A stretch of 33,100 bases of DNA. Origin: Alcanivorax sp. UBA4485. Lineage in GTDB: Bacteria; Pseudomonadota; Gammaproteobacteria; Pseudomonadales; Alcanivoracaceae. The number at the start of each line of letters is the position of its first letter. Position 1 is the stretch's first letter. Shown here in pieces: positions 24,122 to 32,468 of the stretch. Under the pieces are notes generated by a model, which worked only from the letters and a program-made list of their open reading frames with translations, had not been told where the DNA came from and did not search any database. The translations under genes and the position numbers were made by a program. The stretch covers positions 1-33,100 of the forward strand of contig DGNT01000131.1 of NCBI GenBank assembly GCA_002389055.1, written 5' to 3'.

Positions 24122-25261
24122 TTACCCGACCTGCGTGGCGAGACGCTCCAGAACGGTATTCAAATGACGAAAGCCCAGATCGGTGCAGGCAGCCCGTTGT
24201 TCGTCCGCCACCAGTAGCCCCTGCGCGCGGCTGGACGCCAGCGCCGCATTGATGGCCTCGGCCTCAAGACCGGTGCGTTGCGACAACATCGTAATCGGTA
24301 CGCCTTCCACCAGACGCAGCCCGTTGAGCAAGGCTTCCAGCAGCGGGTCGTCGATCACGGTCAGCGCGCGTCGGGCACCGACCGGATCGGCCAGATAATG
24401 CTCCGGCATTCGTGTTTTCTGAAAGCGCAGTAATTCCTGATCCATGGTGACCTTGCCGTGGGCGCCGGCACCAATCGCCAGATAGTCGCCGAACCGCCAG
24501 TAATTCAGGTTGTGCCGGCAGCGCCGTCCGGGCCGCGCGAACGCCGACACTTCGTAGCGTTCGAAACCCTGCGCGGCAAGCAAACTCAGGCCCTGTTCTT
24601 CCAGGTCGGCGCGGCTGTCACCGTCGGGTTGCTCCGGCGGCGCGCGGAAGAAGGCGGTATTGGGTTCGATGGTCAGCTCGTACCAGCTCAGGTGCGTGGG
24701 CTCCAACGCCACGGCCTGGCGCAGGTCGTCCAGCGCCTGTGCCGGCGTCTGACCCGGCAGGGCGTGCATCAGGTCCAGGTTGAAGTTGTCGAAACCGGCG
24801 TCGCGGGCGTCGGCGGCGGCGCGCAGGGCCTCTTCGGGCCCGTGAATGCGGCCCAGCGCCTGCAGATGTCGCGCATTGAAACTCTGCACCCCGATCGACA
24901 GCCGGTTGATGCCCGCCGCCCGGAAGCCGGCGAAGCGGCCGGTTTCCAGGGTGCCGGGGTTGGCTTCCAGGGTGATTTCGATGTCGTCGCTGAAGTTCAG
25001 CCGGCGCCGCAGACCCTCGAACAGGGCGGCGTAGAAGTCCGCGCTCATCAGGCTGGGCGTGCCGCCGCCGATAAAGATCGCCTCCAGAGGGCGGCCGCGC
25101 ACCCAGTGCAGGTCCTGGTCCAGGTCGGCGAGCAGGGCGTCCAGGTAGGCGCGCTCCGGCAGCTCCGACTGGCGCTCATGGGAGTTGAAGTCGCAGTAGG
25201 GGCATTTGCGCACGCACCAGGGCACGTGCACATAGAGCGTCAGTGGCGGGGCGGCGAGCAT
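24122..25261 (-). CDS. hemW: Radical SAM haem chaperone HemW
   Basis: 379 residues. The radical SAM cluster motif is CVRKCPYC (about 16-23; CxxxCxxC), preceded by LYVHVPWC and followed by DFNSH, the HemW form. Other family signatures: IFIGGGTPSLM, LEANPGTLE, INRLSIGVQSFN, and the C-terminal HemW/HemN-like domain (NLNYWRFGDYLAIGAGAHGK). HemW passes haem to respiratory enzymes and is not a coproporphyrinogen oxidase, though often annotated so. It is the last gene of metX-metW-rdgB-hemW, eight bases after rdgB. The following cysteine that marks HemN is lacking, which supports HemW. Confidence 0.93.
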   Translation of the reverse strand: MLAAPPLTLYVHVPWCVRKCPYCDFNSHERQSELPERAYLDALLADLDQDLHWVRGRPLEAIFIGGGTPSLMSADFYAALFEGLRRRLNFSDDIEITLEANPGTLETGRFAGFRAAGINRLSIGVQSFNARHLQALGRIHGPEEALRAAADARDAGFDNFNLDLMHALPGQTPAQALDDLRQAVALEPTHLSWYELTIEPNTAFFRAPPEQPDGDSRADLEEQGLSLLAAQGFERYEVSAFARPGRRCRHNLNYWRFGDYLAIGAGAHGKVTMDQELLRFQKTRMPEHYLADPVGARRALTVIDDPLLEALLNGLRLVEGVPITMLSQRTGLEAEAINAALASSRAQGLLVADEQRAACTDLGFRHLNTVLERLATQVG

Positions 25262-25269
25262 GGGGTTAT

Positions 25270-25866
25270 TCAGGGGGTCTCTCGCAGGGCCGCCATCAAG
25301 GCCTTCAGGGCACGGCCACGGTGGCTGACGCGGTTTTTCTCCGCCGGGTCCATTTCCGCCGCGGTCACACCCAGCTCCGGAATCAGGAAGTGCGGGTCGT
25401 AGCCAAAGCCGCCGTTGCCGCGCGGGGCGAGCAGAATCTCCCCTTCCCAGGTGCCCTGGCAGATCAGCGGCGTGGGGTCGTCCGGGTGGCGCATCAATAC
25501 CAGCACCGCTTGGTAGCGGGCGGTGCGGGGCGCGTCCGGCAGGTCGCCGAGCATGTCGATCAGCAGGGCGTTGTTTTTGGCGTCGCTGGCGTCGGCGCCG
25601 GAGAAGCGCGCCGAGTAAATGCCCGGTGCGCCGTTGAGCGCGTCCACTTCCAGGCCGGAATCGTCGGCGATTGCCGGCAGGCCGGTGTGTGCCGCCGCGT
25701 TGCGCGCCTTGAGAATAGCGTTTTCGACGAACGTCAGGCCGGTTTCTTCCGCTTCCGGCACCTGGAAGTCGCTTTGCGGCACCACCTTCAGCGCCAGCGG
25801 CTCAAGAATGGCGCGCATCTCATCCAGCTTTTTCTGGTTGCCGGAGGCGAGTACGAGAGTGTCCAT
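25270..25866 (-). CDS. rdgB: XTP/dITP diphosphatase (RdgB/HAM1)
   Basis: 198 residues. Family motifs: LASGNQKKLDEM (about 7-18; substrate and metal binding), ETGLTFVENAILKAR (about 41-55), ADDSGLEVDALNGAPGIYSARF (about 67-88), GFGYDPHF (about 153-160) and KNRVSHRGRAL (about 176-186). It hydrolyses dITP, XTP and similar deaminated purine triphosphates and keeps them out of DNA and RNA. It sits 30 bases downstream of metW and 8 bases before hemW, the usual order in Pseudomonas-type genomes. Confidence 0.96.
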   Translation of the reverse strand: MDTLVLASGNQKKLDEMRAILEPLALKVVPQSDFQVPEAEETGLTFVENAILKARNAAAHTGLPAIADDSGLEVDALNGAPGIYSARFSGADASDAKNNALLIDMLGDLPDAPRTARYQAVLVLMRHPDDPTPLICQGTWEGEILLAPRGNGGFGYDPHFLIPELGVTAAEMDPAEKNRVSHRGRALKALMAALRETP

Positions 25867-25896
25867 GGTCGAGATCCTGGTGGTCGGAGCGGGTGA

Positions 25897-26487
25897 TTAA
25901 AGCGTCACCCGGTAAATGGCGATTTCCCCGAACAGATTGGGCCAGGCCCGGGTCAGCCGGCCGCTGCGGTGGTGGCGGTTGACCACCTGCCGCTCAATGA
26001 TACGGATATCCCGCTCGCGGCAATGGGCTTCGAAATCCTTCACCGTGCACAGGTGGATGTTCGGCGTGTCGTACCACTCATAGGGCAGCGCCGAGGACAC
26101 CGGCATGCGGCCCTTGAAGCCCAGATAGGAGCGTACCCGCCAATGCCCGAAGTTGGGGAAGGTGATGATTGCTTCGCGGCCCACCCGCAGCATCTCGTCG
26201 AGAATGCTGTCCGGGCGCAATACCGCCTGCAGCGCCTGGGTCATCACCACATAGTCGAAGCGGTCGCTCTGGAAGTTGCCCAGGCCCTTGTCCAGGTCCT
26301 GCTCGATCACATTGACGCCCTTGGCGAAGCAGGCGGCGATGTTGTCCTGGTCGATTTCCAGGCCGTAGCCGTTCACCTGGCGGTCGTCCTGCAGATGGGC
26401 GAGCAAATCGCCGTCGCCGCAGCCCAGGTCGAGCACCCGGGCGCCCGTGGGAATCCAGCGGCTGATCAAGGCCAGATCATCACGCAT
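25897..26487 (-). CDS. metW: MetW, methionine biosynthesis protein (methyltransferase fold)
   Basis: 196 residues from ATG 26487, chosen because MRDDLALISRWIPTG is the usual MetW start and overlaps metX by eight bases; the longer open frame upstream is metX read in another frame. SAM-binding motif VLDLGCGDGDLLAHL (about 18-32), then GLEID, VIEQDLDKGL and the family signature ITFPNFGHWRVRSYLGFKGRMPVS, then PYEWYDTPNIHLCTVKDFE. MetW works with MetX in succinyl-homoserine formation in pseudomonads and relatives, and is required for its activity in studied cases. The overlap indicates coupled translation of the complex. Confidence 0.95.
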   Translation of the reverse strand: MRDDLALISRWIPTGARVLDLGCGDGDLLAHLQDDRQVNGYGLEIDQDNIAACFAKGVNVIEQDLDKGLGNFQSDRFDYVVMTQALQAVLRPDSILDEMLRVGREAIITFPNFGHWRVRSYLGFKGRMPVSSALPYEWYDTPNIHLCTVKDFEAHCRERDIRIIERQVVNRHHRSGRLTRAWPNLFGEIAIYRVTL

Positions 26488-27631
26488 TAGAGGTAGCCTC
26501 CGCGACACGGCCCATATAGGCACCGAACAGCTTGCGGTACTCCGGTATCGGCAGCAGGAAGGCATCGTGGCCCTTGGGCGTGTCGATTTCCGCGTAGCTC
26601 ACGTTGCGGCCCACCTGCACCAGCGCATTGACGATTTCCCGGCTGCGCTCCGGCGAGAAGCGCCAGTCCGAGTTGAACGACATCACCAGGAAGTTGCAAC
26701 GCGTGTCGGCCAGGGCGTCTTCCAGGGTGCCGTCGCATTCCCGGGCCGGGTCGAAATAATCCAGCGCCTTGGTCATCAACAGATAGGTGTTGGCGTCGAA
26801 ATTGCGCGAAAAGGTCTCGCCCTGGTGGCGCAAATAGGATTCCACCTGGAATTCCACGTCGAACCCGAAATGAAACCGCCCGGAGCGCAGATCGCGGCCG
26901 AACTTCATGCGCATGGCGTCGTCGCTGAGGTAGGTGATATGCCCCACCATGCGCGCCAGGATCAGCCCCTGCCGTGGGTAGGTGTCGTGCAGGTAGTAGC
27001 GCCCGCCATGGAAATTCGGATCGGTGAGGATCGATTGCCGGGCCACCTCGTTGAAGGCGATGTTCTGCGCCGACAGCTTCGGTGCCGCCGCGATCACCAC
27101 CGCGTTGGCCAGCCGGTCGGGGAAATCCATCGACCACTGCAGGGCCTGCATGCCGCCCAGGCTGCCGCCCACCACCGCCGCCCAGCGCTGGATGCCCAGG
27201 GCGTCGGCCAGCTGGGCCTGGCTTTTCACCCAGTCCTTGACCGTCATCATCGGAAAGTCCGGCCCCCACAGCTGCCCGGTTTCCGGGTTCTGGGAGCCGG
27301 GGCCGCTGGAGCCGTGGCAACCGCCCAGGTTGTTCGGGCAGACCACGAAGAAGCGGTCCGTATCGATGGGTTTGCCGGGGCCGATGCAGCTGTCCCACCA
27401 GCCCGGACGCGGGTCATCGGCGCTGTGATAACCGGCGGCGTGGTGGTGGCCGGACAGCGCATGGCAGATCAGTACGGCGTTGGAGGCGTCCGCGTTGAGC
27501 GTGCCATAGGTCTCGTAGACCAGATCGTAAGACGGCAGTACCCGCCCGCACTCCAGCTCCAGGGGCTGGTCCACGTGCAGGGTCTGCGGTTGTACCAGGC
27601 CTACGGAGTCCTGGGGAATCGTTTCGGGCAT
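26480..27631 (-). CDS. metX: Homoserine O-acyltransferase MetX (probably O-succinyl)
   Basis: 383 residues. Alpha/beta-hydrolase acyltransferase with nucleophile Ser157 in GGSLGGMQ, the aspartate in SFNSDWRFSP and the histidine in KGHDAFL. Family signatures: LVYETYGTLN, ICHALSGHHHAAGYH, WWDSCIGPGKPIDT and FDANTYLLMTKALDYFD. The reaction activates homoserine for methionine synthesis. Gammaproteobacterial MetX paired with MetW usually uses succinyl-CoA; that is known for relatives and inferred here. ATG 27631 is preferred over a TTG start 19 codons upstream because MPETIPQDSVGLV aligns with known starts. First gene of a four-gene leftward operon. Confidence 0.95.
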   Translation of the reverse strand: MPETIPQDSVGLVQPQTLHVDQPLELECGRVLPSYDLVYETYGTLNADASNAVLICHALSGHHHAAGYHSADDPRPGWWDSCIGPGKPIDTDRFFVVCPNNLGGCHGSSGPGSQNPETGQLWGPDFPMMTVKDWVKSQAQLADALGIQRWAAVVGGSLGGMQALQWSMDFPDRLANAVVIAAAPKLSAQNIAFNEVARQSILTDPNFHGGRYYLHDTYPRQGLILARMVGHITYLSDDAMRMKFGRDLRSGRFHFGFDVEFQVESYLRHQGETFSRNFDANTYLLMTKALDYFDPARECDGTLEDALADTRCNFLVMSFNSDWRFSPERSREIVNALVQVGRNVSYAEIDTPKGHDAFLLPIPEYRKLFGAYMGRVAEATSNA

Positions 27632-27751
27632 TTCGGGCAACCATCCAAAGGTGGGGCAAAGTCTATCGACCGCCCCCTGACCGTGCAACGCGAGCGAGCG
27701 GCCAGCTTTTGCAGTTTTTTATCGGCGCCGGGCAGGCGCGTCGGTGCACAC

Positions 27752-27779
27752 TGTTTAGCATGGGTCCGGCTCGCTTCAA
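27752..27779 (-). promoter_or_regulatory. Candidate promoter of the metX operon
   Basis: On the minus strand: -35 TTGAAG (27779-27774), 16 bases, then TGC-TAAACA, an extended -10 (hexamer 27757-27752). It is about 120 bases before the metX start. I found no SAM riboswitch in this leader by eye. Confidence 0.4.
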
Positions 27780-27805
27780 ACGCAGAGCAGCTAAAGGAGA
27801 GCAAC

Positions 27806-28369
27806 ATGAGTAAGCAATTGGACGGCAAACGGGTGGCGATCCTCGCCACCGACGGCTTCGAGGAATCCGAACTGGCGGTACCGCAATCCACCCTGCGCAG
27901 CTACGGCGTCGAGGTGCACGTGGTGGCGCCGAGCAAGGACGGCATTCGCGCCTGGGCGGAAACCGACTGGGGCGACACCTACGAGGTGGACAAGGCCCTG
28001 GACCAGGCCCAGGCCGAAGACTACCACGCCCTGGTGTTGCCCGGCGGGCTGTTCAACCCGGACGAGCTGCGCCTCAATGACCAGGCGCTGGACTTCGTGC
28101 GCGCCTTCTTCAAGGCCGGCAAACCGGTGGCGGCGATCTGCCACGCCCCCTGGATTCTGATCAACGCCGGAGTGGTCGAGGGGCGCACCCTGACGTCCGT
28201 GCCCTCGGTGGCCCAGGACCTGCGTAACGCCGGCGCCACCTGGGAAGACCGGGAAGCGGTGGTCGACAACGGTCTCGTCACCAGCCGTACGCCGAAGGAC
28301 CTGGACGCGTTCTGCAAACGGCTGATGGAAGAGCTGGCGGAAGGCCGCCACGAGAAACAGCACGCCTGA
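27806..28369 (+). CDS. DJ-1/PfpI family protein (type 1 glutamine amidotransferase-like, YhbO/protease I group)
   Basis: 187 residues from ATG 27806, preceded by AAAGGAGA; a long open frame running in from upstream is an antisense shadow of metX. DJ-1/PfpI fold: VAILATDGFEESEL (conserved Glu near 19), YHALVLPGGLFNPDELR, and the nucleophile elbow AICHAPWIL with Cys near 112 followed by His. YhbO/PfpI-like members act in oxidative and carbonyl stress; claimed protease or deglycase activity is debated. Divergent from metX. The catalytic Cys-His pair is intact. It appears to be a one-gene unit, followed by a GC-rich hairpin. Confidence 0.9.
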   Translation: MSKQLDGKRVAILATDGFEESELAVPQSTLRSYGVEVHVVAPSKDGIRAWAETDWGDTYEVDKALDQAQAEDYHALVLPGGLFNPDELRLNDQALDFVRAFFKAGKPVAAICHAPWILINAGVVEGRTLTSVPSVAQDLRNAGATWEDREAVVDNGLVTSRTPKDLDAFCKRLMEELAEGRHEKQHA

Positions 28370-28378
28370 GCGCCTCAC

Positions 28379-28398
28379 GGGCCGCCCCCGGGCGGCCC
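28379..28398 (+). terminator. GC-rich hairpin after the PfpI gene
   Basis: A perfect 8-bp stem (GGGCCGCC, 28379-28386, and GGCGGCCC, 28391-28398) with a 4-base loop, ten bases after the stop codon. The T run is poor (TGTTG), so it is a weak or Rho-assisted terminator between convergent genes. Confidence 0.5.
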
Positions 28399-28411
28399 TG
28401 TTGAGCCAGGT

Positions 28412-28927
28412 CTATAACAGAGGGCTGAACGCGCTCTCGTCGCCCTGGCGTTCCGCGTTCAGGCTGCGATCAAGCAGGCGGTGCACTTTCTTGCGCTGCT
28501 CCTCGCGGTCCACATCCACGATGATCAGATAGTGCCCCTTGCGGATATCGTCCAGGTAGGGCTTGAGGTGGTAATTCGAGTGGGAGATGCCACGGATACC
28601 GCCGGCCCAGGCTCCGTGTGAACCGAAAAACAACACGCTCACCATCACGCCCCAGAAGCCGATTTCCAGCCCCCAGGGGTCGATGCCGCTCAGCGCCCAG
28701 CCCACCAGCAAGCCGATCACCGCACCCACCACGGCGCCGTAAAAGCCGGTGGTCATGATGTTGGTGTCTTCCCATGGCGTGGTCGCATGGATACCCTCGC
28801 GGCTCAGTTCGCCGTTGTCGCGGGCCATGACGTGCACGCGGTTGGTGCCCAGCTCCGACTGTTCAATGTTTTTCAGGGCCGTTTTCACCTGATCGATGCT
28901 GTTTACCAGGTAATACACTCTGAACAT
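28412..28927 (-). CDS. Two-helix membrane protein with an N-terminal stress-protein-like domain, function unknown
   Basis: 171 residues. The N-terminal ~60 residues (VYYLVNSIDQVKTALKNIEQ, then NRVHVMARDNGELS) look like a small ferredoxin-like domain as in stress proteins that sense or bind ligands. Two hydrophobic, glycine-rich helices follow (about 61-80, GFYGAVVGAVIGLLVGWAL, and about 86-108), then a cytoplasmic tail ending in VDVDREEQRKKVHRLLDRS, rich in charge. The pattern alpha/beta domain plus glycine-rich helical pair is shared with DUF1269-type and related unknown proteins. No enzyme motif is visible. Strong ribosome site AAGGAG lies upstream. Divergent from the MFS gene. Confidence 0.75.
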   Translation of the reverse strand: MFRVYYLVNSIDQVKTALKNIEQSELGTNRVHVMARDNGELSREGIHATTPWEDTNIMTTGFYGAVVGAVIGLLVGWALSGIDPWGLEIGFWGVMVSVLFFGSHGAWAGGIRGISHSNYHLKPYLDDIRKGHYLIIVDVDREEQRKKVHRLLDRSLNAERQGDESAFSPLL

Positions 28928-29026
28928 GGTGATGCGCTCCTTATCGCCGGATCACTTCTCCATTAACAAACACATGGTGTCCGGGGGCGCGTAAACAAGG
29001 GGTAGAGACAAGAGGGAAAGGAGACG

Positions 29027-30331
29027 ATGAGTCGTCGTGAACCACTGGACCGGCTGTACGCGCTGGTCGCCAACGAAGAAGACGCGCGCACCTGCCGGGA
29101 CATCAGCGAAGAAGCCTGCCGGGAAGTGCCCGGCAACTTCTTCAAGATCATTCTCGCCAATGTGCTGACCAAGATCGGCGACCTGCTGATCAACCCCAAG
29201 ACCGTGCTTGCCTGGTTGATCGGCGCCGTGGGGGCGCCCGGGGCGCTGGCCGGCCTGCTGGTACCGATCCGCGAGTCCGGCTCGCTGATTCCGCAGCTGG
29301 CGATCGGCGCCTGGATGCGCCGCCACCCGGTGCGCAAGGGCTTCTGGGTGTTCGGTTCGGTGCTGCAGGGCGCCTGTGTGCTGGCCATGGCGGCGGCGGT
29401 CTGGTGGCTGCAGGGCCTCGCCGCCGGGCTCGCCATTGTCGGCCTGCTGGTGGTGTTCAGCCTGGGCCGTGGCTTTTGCTCGGTGGCGATGAAGGACGTG
29501 CAGGGCAAGTGCATCCCCAAGGCGCGCCGGGGCCGGCTCACCGGGTTGGCGTCCACCCTGTCCGGGGCGGCGACGCTGGCGGTCGGGGTGTCCCTGTTCG
29601 GCGGCGACAGTGAGCCCGGCATGCTGTTCTACACGGTGCTGCTGCTCGCCGCCGGTCTGGCCTGGTGGCTGGCGGCCACGGTGTTCGCCAAGGTGGACGA
29701 GTTCCACGGTGAGACCGCCGGCGGCGGGCACGCCCTGCGCCAGGCGTTCGAGAGCCTCGGCTTGCTGGTCCGCGACGCGCCCTTCCGCGATTTCGTGATC
29801 GCCCGGGCGTTGCTGATGGCTTCCGCCCTGGGTTCCCCCTTTCTGGTGGTGCTGGCCCAGGACCAGGCGGAGGGCGCCGCCCTGTTGGGCGGCTTCCTGG
29901 TGGCGTCCAGCCTGGCCAGCACGGTGAGCGCCAGCGTTTGGGGGTATATGGCGGACGCCTCCAGCCGCCAGGTGATGGTTCGCGGCGGCGCCCTGGCGGC
30001 GCTGGTGTGCCTGGGCGTGGCGGCGGTGGCCCTCGCCGGGCCCGCCTGGAACGGCCTGGAATGGTTTTACCCGGTGGCCTTTTTCGTGCTCAGCATCGCC
30101 CATTCCGGCGTCCGCATCGGCCGTAAAACCTATCTGGTGGACATGGCCGGGGGCACCAAACGCACCGACTACACCGCCGTCAGCAACACCGTGATCGGCG
30201 TGCTGTTGCTGGTGCTGGGCGGCGTCAGCGCGGCGGTGTCCCTGCTGGGTGCCCAGTGGGCGCTGTTGTTGCTGGGCGCCATGGGCGTGCTGGGGACGCT
30301 CTGGTCCTGGAAGCTCAAAGAAGTGGAGTAG
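29027..30331 (+). CDS. MFS transporter
   Basis: 434 residues from ATG 29027 after AAAGGAGA. An N-terminal cytoplasmic extension of about 40 residues (DRLYALVANEEDARTCRDISEEACREVPGNF is a helical, acidic lead) precedes eleven or twelve membrane helices. The segment between halves (about 218-245) is cytoplasmic. The signature RxGRLTGLAS (about 168-177) sits where MFS proteins carry a G-R-R/K loop. Substrate cannot be told. Such MFS proteins with an EDARxCRDI lead occur in Alcanivorax and Marinobacter relatives, as far as I remember. It ends convergently with the ExoD-like gene, 24 bases apart, with no clear terminator. Confidence 0.85.
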   Translation: MSRREPLDRLYALVANEEDARTCRDISEEACREVPGNFFKIILANVLTKIGDLLINPKTVLAWLIGAVGAPGALAGLLVPIRESGSLIPQLAIGAWMRRHPVRKGFWVFGSVLQGACVLAMAAAVWWLQGLAAGLAIVGLLVVFSLGRGFCSVAMKDVQGKCIPKARRGRLTGLASTLSGAATLAVGVSLFGGDSEPGMLFYTVLLLAAGLAWWLAATVFAKVDEFHGETAGGGHALRQAFESLGLLVRDAPFRDFVIARALLMASALGSPFLVVLAQDQAEGAALLGGFLVASSLASTVSASVWGYMADASSRQVMVRGGALAALVCLGVAAVALAGPAWNGLEWFYPVAFFVLSIAHSGVRIGRKTYLVDMAGGTKRTDYTAVSNTVIGVLLLVLGGVSAAVSLLGAQWALLLLGAMGVLGTLWSWKLKEVE

Positions 30332-30355
30332 TCGCGCGCGGCGGGCCTGCGGCAT

Positions 30356-30949
30356 TCAGAACAGCGGCCAGAAATACACCGCCGCGGCGCCCGCGGCGAT
30401 TACGCCGGCCAGGCTGAACAGCGCCAGTGCGCCATCATGGGCGGCCAGCGCCAGGGCGTAGAGGGCGATGATCAGCGCCGGCACCGCCGCCGCGAACGGC
30501 ACCAGCTCCAGCGGCACCATGGCCGCCGCCAGCACCAGACACAACGCCGCGCCAAGACGGTTGAACGGCCACACCGTAAGCGCCCGAAGCCGTGGCTTGA
30601 GCAGCCGGTCGATGCGCTCCGTCCAGGGGCGCACCCGGGCCACCGCCGCGCAGAATTTCCGTCGCTCGAAAGACATTTGGCGCAGCCGCCCGGGCACCCA
30701 GGGGGCGCGCTTGCCGCACACCAGCTGGCCGGCCACCAGCATGATCAGCAGCGCGCTCAGGGTGGGCACCCCGGGGATCGCGCCGGTGGGTAGCAGCACG
30801 ATCAGCGTCGGCGCCAGCAGCAAGGGGCCGAAGCCCCGTCCCTGCATGGTCTCCACCACGGACACCAGCGACAGCTCGCTACCGTCCGGCTCATCCGCCA
30901 GCTTGACGAGAATGTCGGTCAGCCCCAGGGCCGGTTCGTTGGCGGGCAC
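30356..30949 (-). CDS. ExoD-like exopolysaccharide synthesis family membrane protein
   Basis: 197 residues from a GTG start preceded by AGGAGAAC. ExoD-type pattern: a short cytoplasmic lead (DILVKLADEP...LSLVSVVETMQGRGFGPLLLAPTLIVLLPTGAIPGVPTLSALLIMLVAGQL), then a charged linker (VPGRLRQMSFERRKF and LLKPRLRALT), then hydrophobic segments to the C-terminus. ExoD was described in rhizobia as affecting exopolysaccharide and alkali sensitivity; its molecular activity is unknown. No polysaccharide genes lie nearby. Single-gene unit. Confidence 0.88.
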   Translation of the reverse strand: MPANEPALGLTDILVKLADEPDGSELSLVSVVETMQGRGFGPLLLAPTLIVLLPTGAIPGVPTLSALLIMLVAGQLVCGKRAPWVPGRLRQMSFERRKFCAAVARVRPWTERIDRLLKPRLRALTVWPFNRLGAALCLVLAAAMVPLELVPFAAAVPALIIALYALALAAHDGALALFSLAGVIAAGAAAVYFWPLF

Positions 30950-31117
30950 GGGTTCTCCTGTCCTTGTGGGAAATCGTCAGGTTCCAAGTCCCGCTTAGCC
31001 TGTCGCAAAGCGGCCGGGTCCGGCTATCAACCCGGTGTGAAGATTTACCTTTTATAACGATTTTGGGTAAAGTCAGTAGGCTTTATTCAATAATAACGGG
31101 ATAAATGGAGATTCCCT

Positions 31118-31738
31118 TTGAAACACATGAAGCGACAACTTCTTCTGCTTGCCAGCACCGCTCCTCTGATGCTCACCCCCATCGCGGCTCAGGCCGCCGA
31201 CGGCAGCGGGGGCGTGTTTGGCCTCGGCGCTTCCCGGGACCAGAGTAACATCGGCGAATTCATCGAGAAGGAAGGCGGGCCGCCGATGGAATCGGCCGAC
31301 TCAGCCTGGGGCGCGAACCTGTATGTGGGCTATGCCTTCAATCGCTATGTGGCGCTGCGTTTCGGTCAGCGCTTCCTGGGCGGCGGCGAGGCGGATTCCA
31401 GCAGCGGTGCCAGCACGGTGAAAATCGACGGCGACGGCATTTACCTGGCGGCGGACTTGATGTGGCCGGTGACCGACCGCTTCGCCATTGGTGGCACTTT
31501 CGGTAATCAGAGCATCGACGCGGACATCGAAGTGGAGCAATCCGGTTTTTTCGGCAGTACCTCGCGCACCGTCAGCGAGGACGCCCGTGATTTCTATTAC
31601 GGGGTGCGTGCACGCTGGACGCTGGGAGAAACCGCCTCCTTCATTGCTTCGTACAACCTGTATAGTTTTGAGGTGGACGACGCCAGTGAGGACATCGAAT
31701 TCGACAGCCTCGGGTTGGGGTTCGAGTGGCGCTTCTAA
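31118..31738 (+). CDS. Outer-membrane beta-barrel protein
   Basis: 206 residues. Signal peptide (LLLLASTAPLMLTPIAAQAA), then alternating beta strands with aromatic girdles: GANLYVGYAFNRYVALRFGQRFLGG, IYLAADLMWPVTDRFAIGGTFG, DFYYGVRARWTLGETASFIASYNLYSFEV and a final strand FDSLGLGFEWRF ending in Phe, the outer-membrane insertion signal. About eight strands, the OmpA/OmpX-like size. Function unknown. Start: TTG 31118 has the best-spaced ribosome site (GGAG, 31107-31110); ATG 31127, three codons later, is the alternative. The AT-rich leader suggests its own promoter. The stop overlaps the convergent trmB stop by four bases. Confidence 0.88.
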   Translation: MKHMKRQLLLLASTAPLMLTPIAAQAADGSGGVFGLGASRDQSNIGEFIEKEGGPPMESADSAWGANLYVGYAFNRYVALRFGQRFLGGGEADSSSGASTVKIDGDGIYLAADLMWPVTDRFAIGGTFGNQSIDADIEVEQSGFFGSTSRTVSEDARDFYYGVRARWTLGETASFIASYNLYSFEVDDASEDIEFDSLGLGFEWRF

Positions 31739-32466
31739 GCGCCCGCCTGCCGGGGCTTTTCGAACAGTAAGTCCCAAACGCCGTGGCCCAGACCGGCGCC
31801 ACGGCGCTCGAATTTGGTTTCCGGGCGCCAGCCCGGGCGCGCCGCGAAACACCCCTTGCCCGCCGTATTCACGAAGCCCGCTGAGTCGTTCATCACCGCC
31901 ATCATGTGCTCGGCGTAATCCTGCCAGTCCGTCGCCATATGCAGCACGCCGCCGGGGCGCAGCTTGGCGTTCACCAGTGCCACCCAGTCCGGCTGCACGA
32001 TGCGCCGCTTATGGTGCTTCTTCTTGTGCCAGGGATCCGGGAAATAGAGCTGCACCCGGTCCAGCGAACCGTCGGGAACGCACAGTTTGAGGATGTCCAC
32101 GGCGTCGTCGCAGTAGCTGCGCAGGTTGCTCAGACCGCGCTCCTGGATTTCCAGCAGCAGGGCGCCGACACCGGGCCGGTGCACCTCGATGCCGATAAAG
32201 TCCTTATCCGGCTCCGCTTCGGCCATGCTGGCCAGGGACTGGCCCATGCCGTAGCCGATCTCCAGCACCCGGGGCGCGTCGCGGCCGAATTCCGCCCGTG
32301 CATCCAGCACGCCCTGGCCGCGTTCCAGGCCGTAGCGGGGCCACAGTGTGTCCAGAGCCTTGCGCTGGCCATGGGTGAGCCGGCCCTCGCGCAGCACGAA
32401 GCTGCGCACCCGGCGCATCACCTTGCCGGTTTCCGGGTCTTTATCCTGTTGCAGGAAGTCCAGCAT
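31735..32466 (-). CDS. trmB: tRNA (guanine-N7-)-methyltransferase TrmB
   Basis: 243 residues. SAM motif VLEIGYGMGQSLA (about 67-79), then DFIGIEVHRPGVGALL, and the catalytic/tRNA signature VQLYFPDPWHKKKHHKRR (about 136-153), followed by LHMATDWQDYAEHM and the C-terminal TKFERRGAGLGHGVWDL. The enzyme makes m7G46 in the variable loop of tRNA. It starts two bases after the thiG stop, so thiG-trmB are one transcript, the usual gammaproteobacterial pair. Its stop codon overlaps that of the convergent outer-membrane gene. Confidence 0.97.
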   Translation of the reverse strand: MLDFLQQDKDPETGKVMRRVRSFVLREGRLTHGQRKALDTLWPRYGLERGQGVLDARAEFGRDAPRVLEIGYGMGQSLASMAEAEPDKDFIGIEVHRPGVGALLLEIQERGLSNLRSYCDDAVDILKLCVPDGSLDRVQLYFPDPWHKKKHHKRRIVQPDWVALVNAKLRPGGVLHMATDWQDYAEHMMAVMNDSAGFVNTAGKGCFAARPGWRPETKFERRGAGLGHGVWDLLFEKPRQAGA

Positions 32467-32468
32467 GG

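Noticed and set aside
23933..24217. A 94-codon plus-strand open frame upstream of the RND operon
   Set aside because: No motif, no convincing ribosome site, and it overlaps the end of hemW on the other strand.
28952..30355. A 467-codon minus-strand open frame
   Set aside because: Antisense to the MFS gene, with a low-complexity His/Gln/Gly-rich product and no ribosome site.
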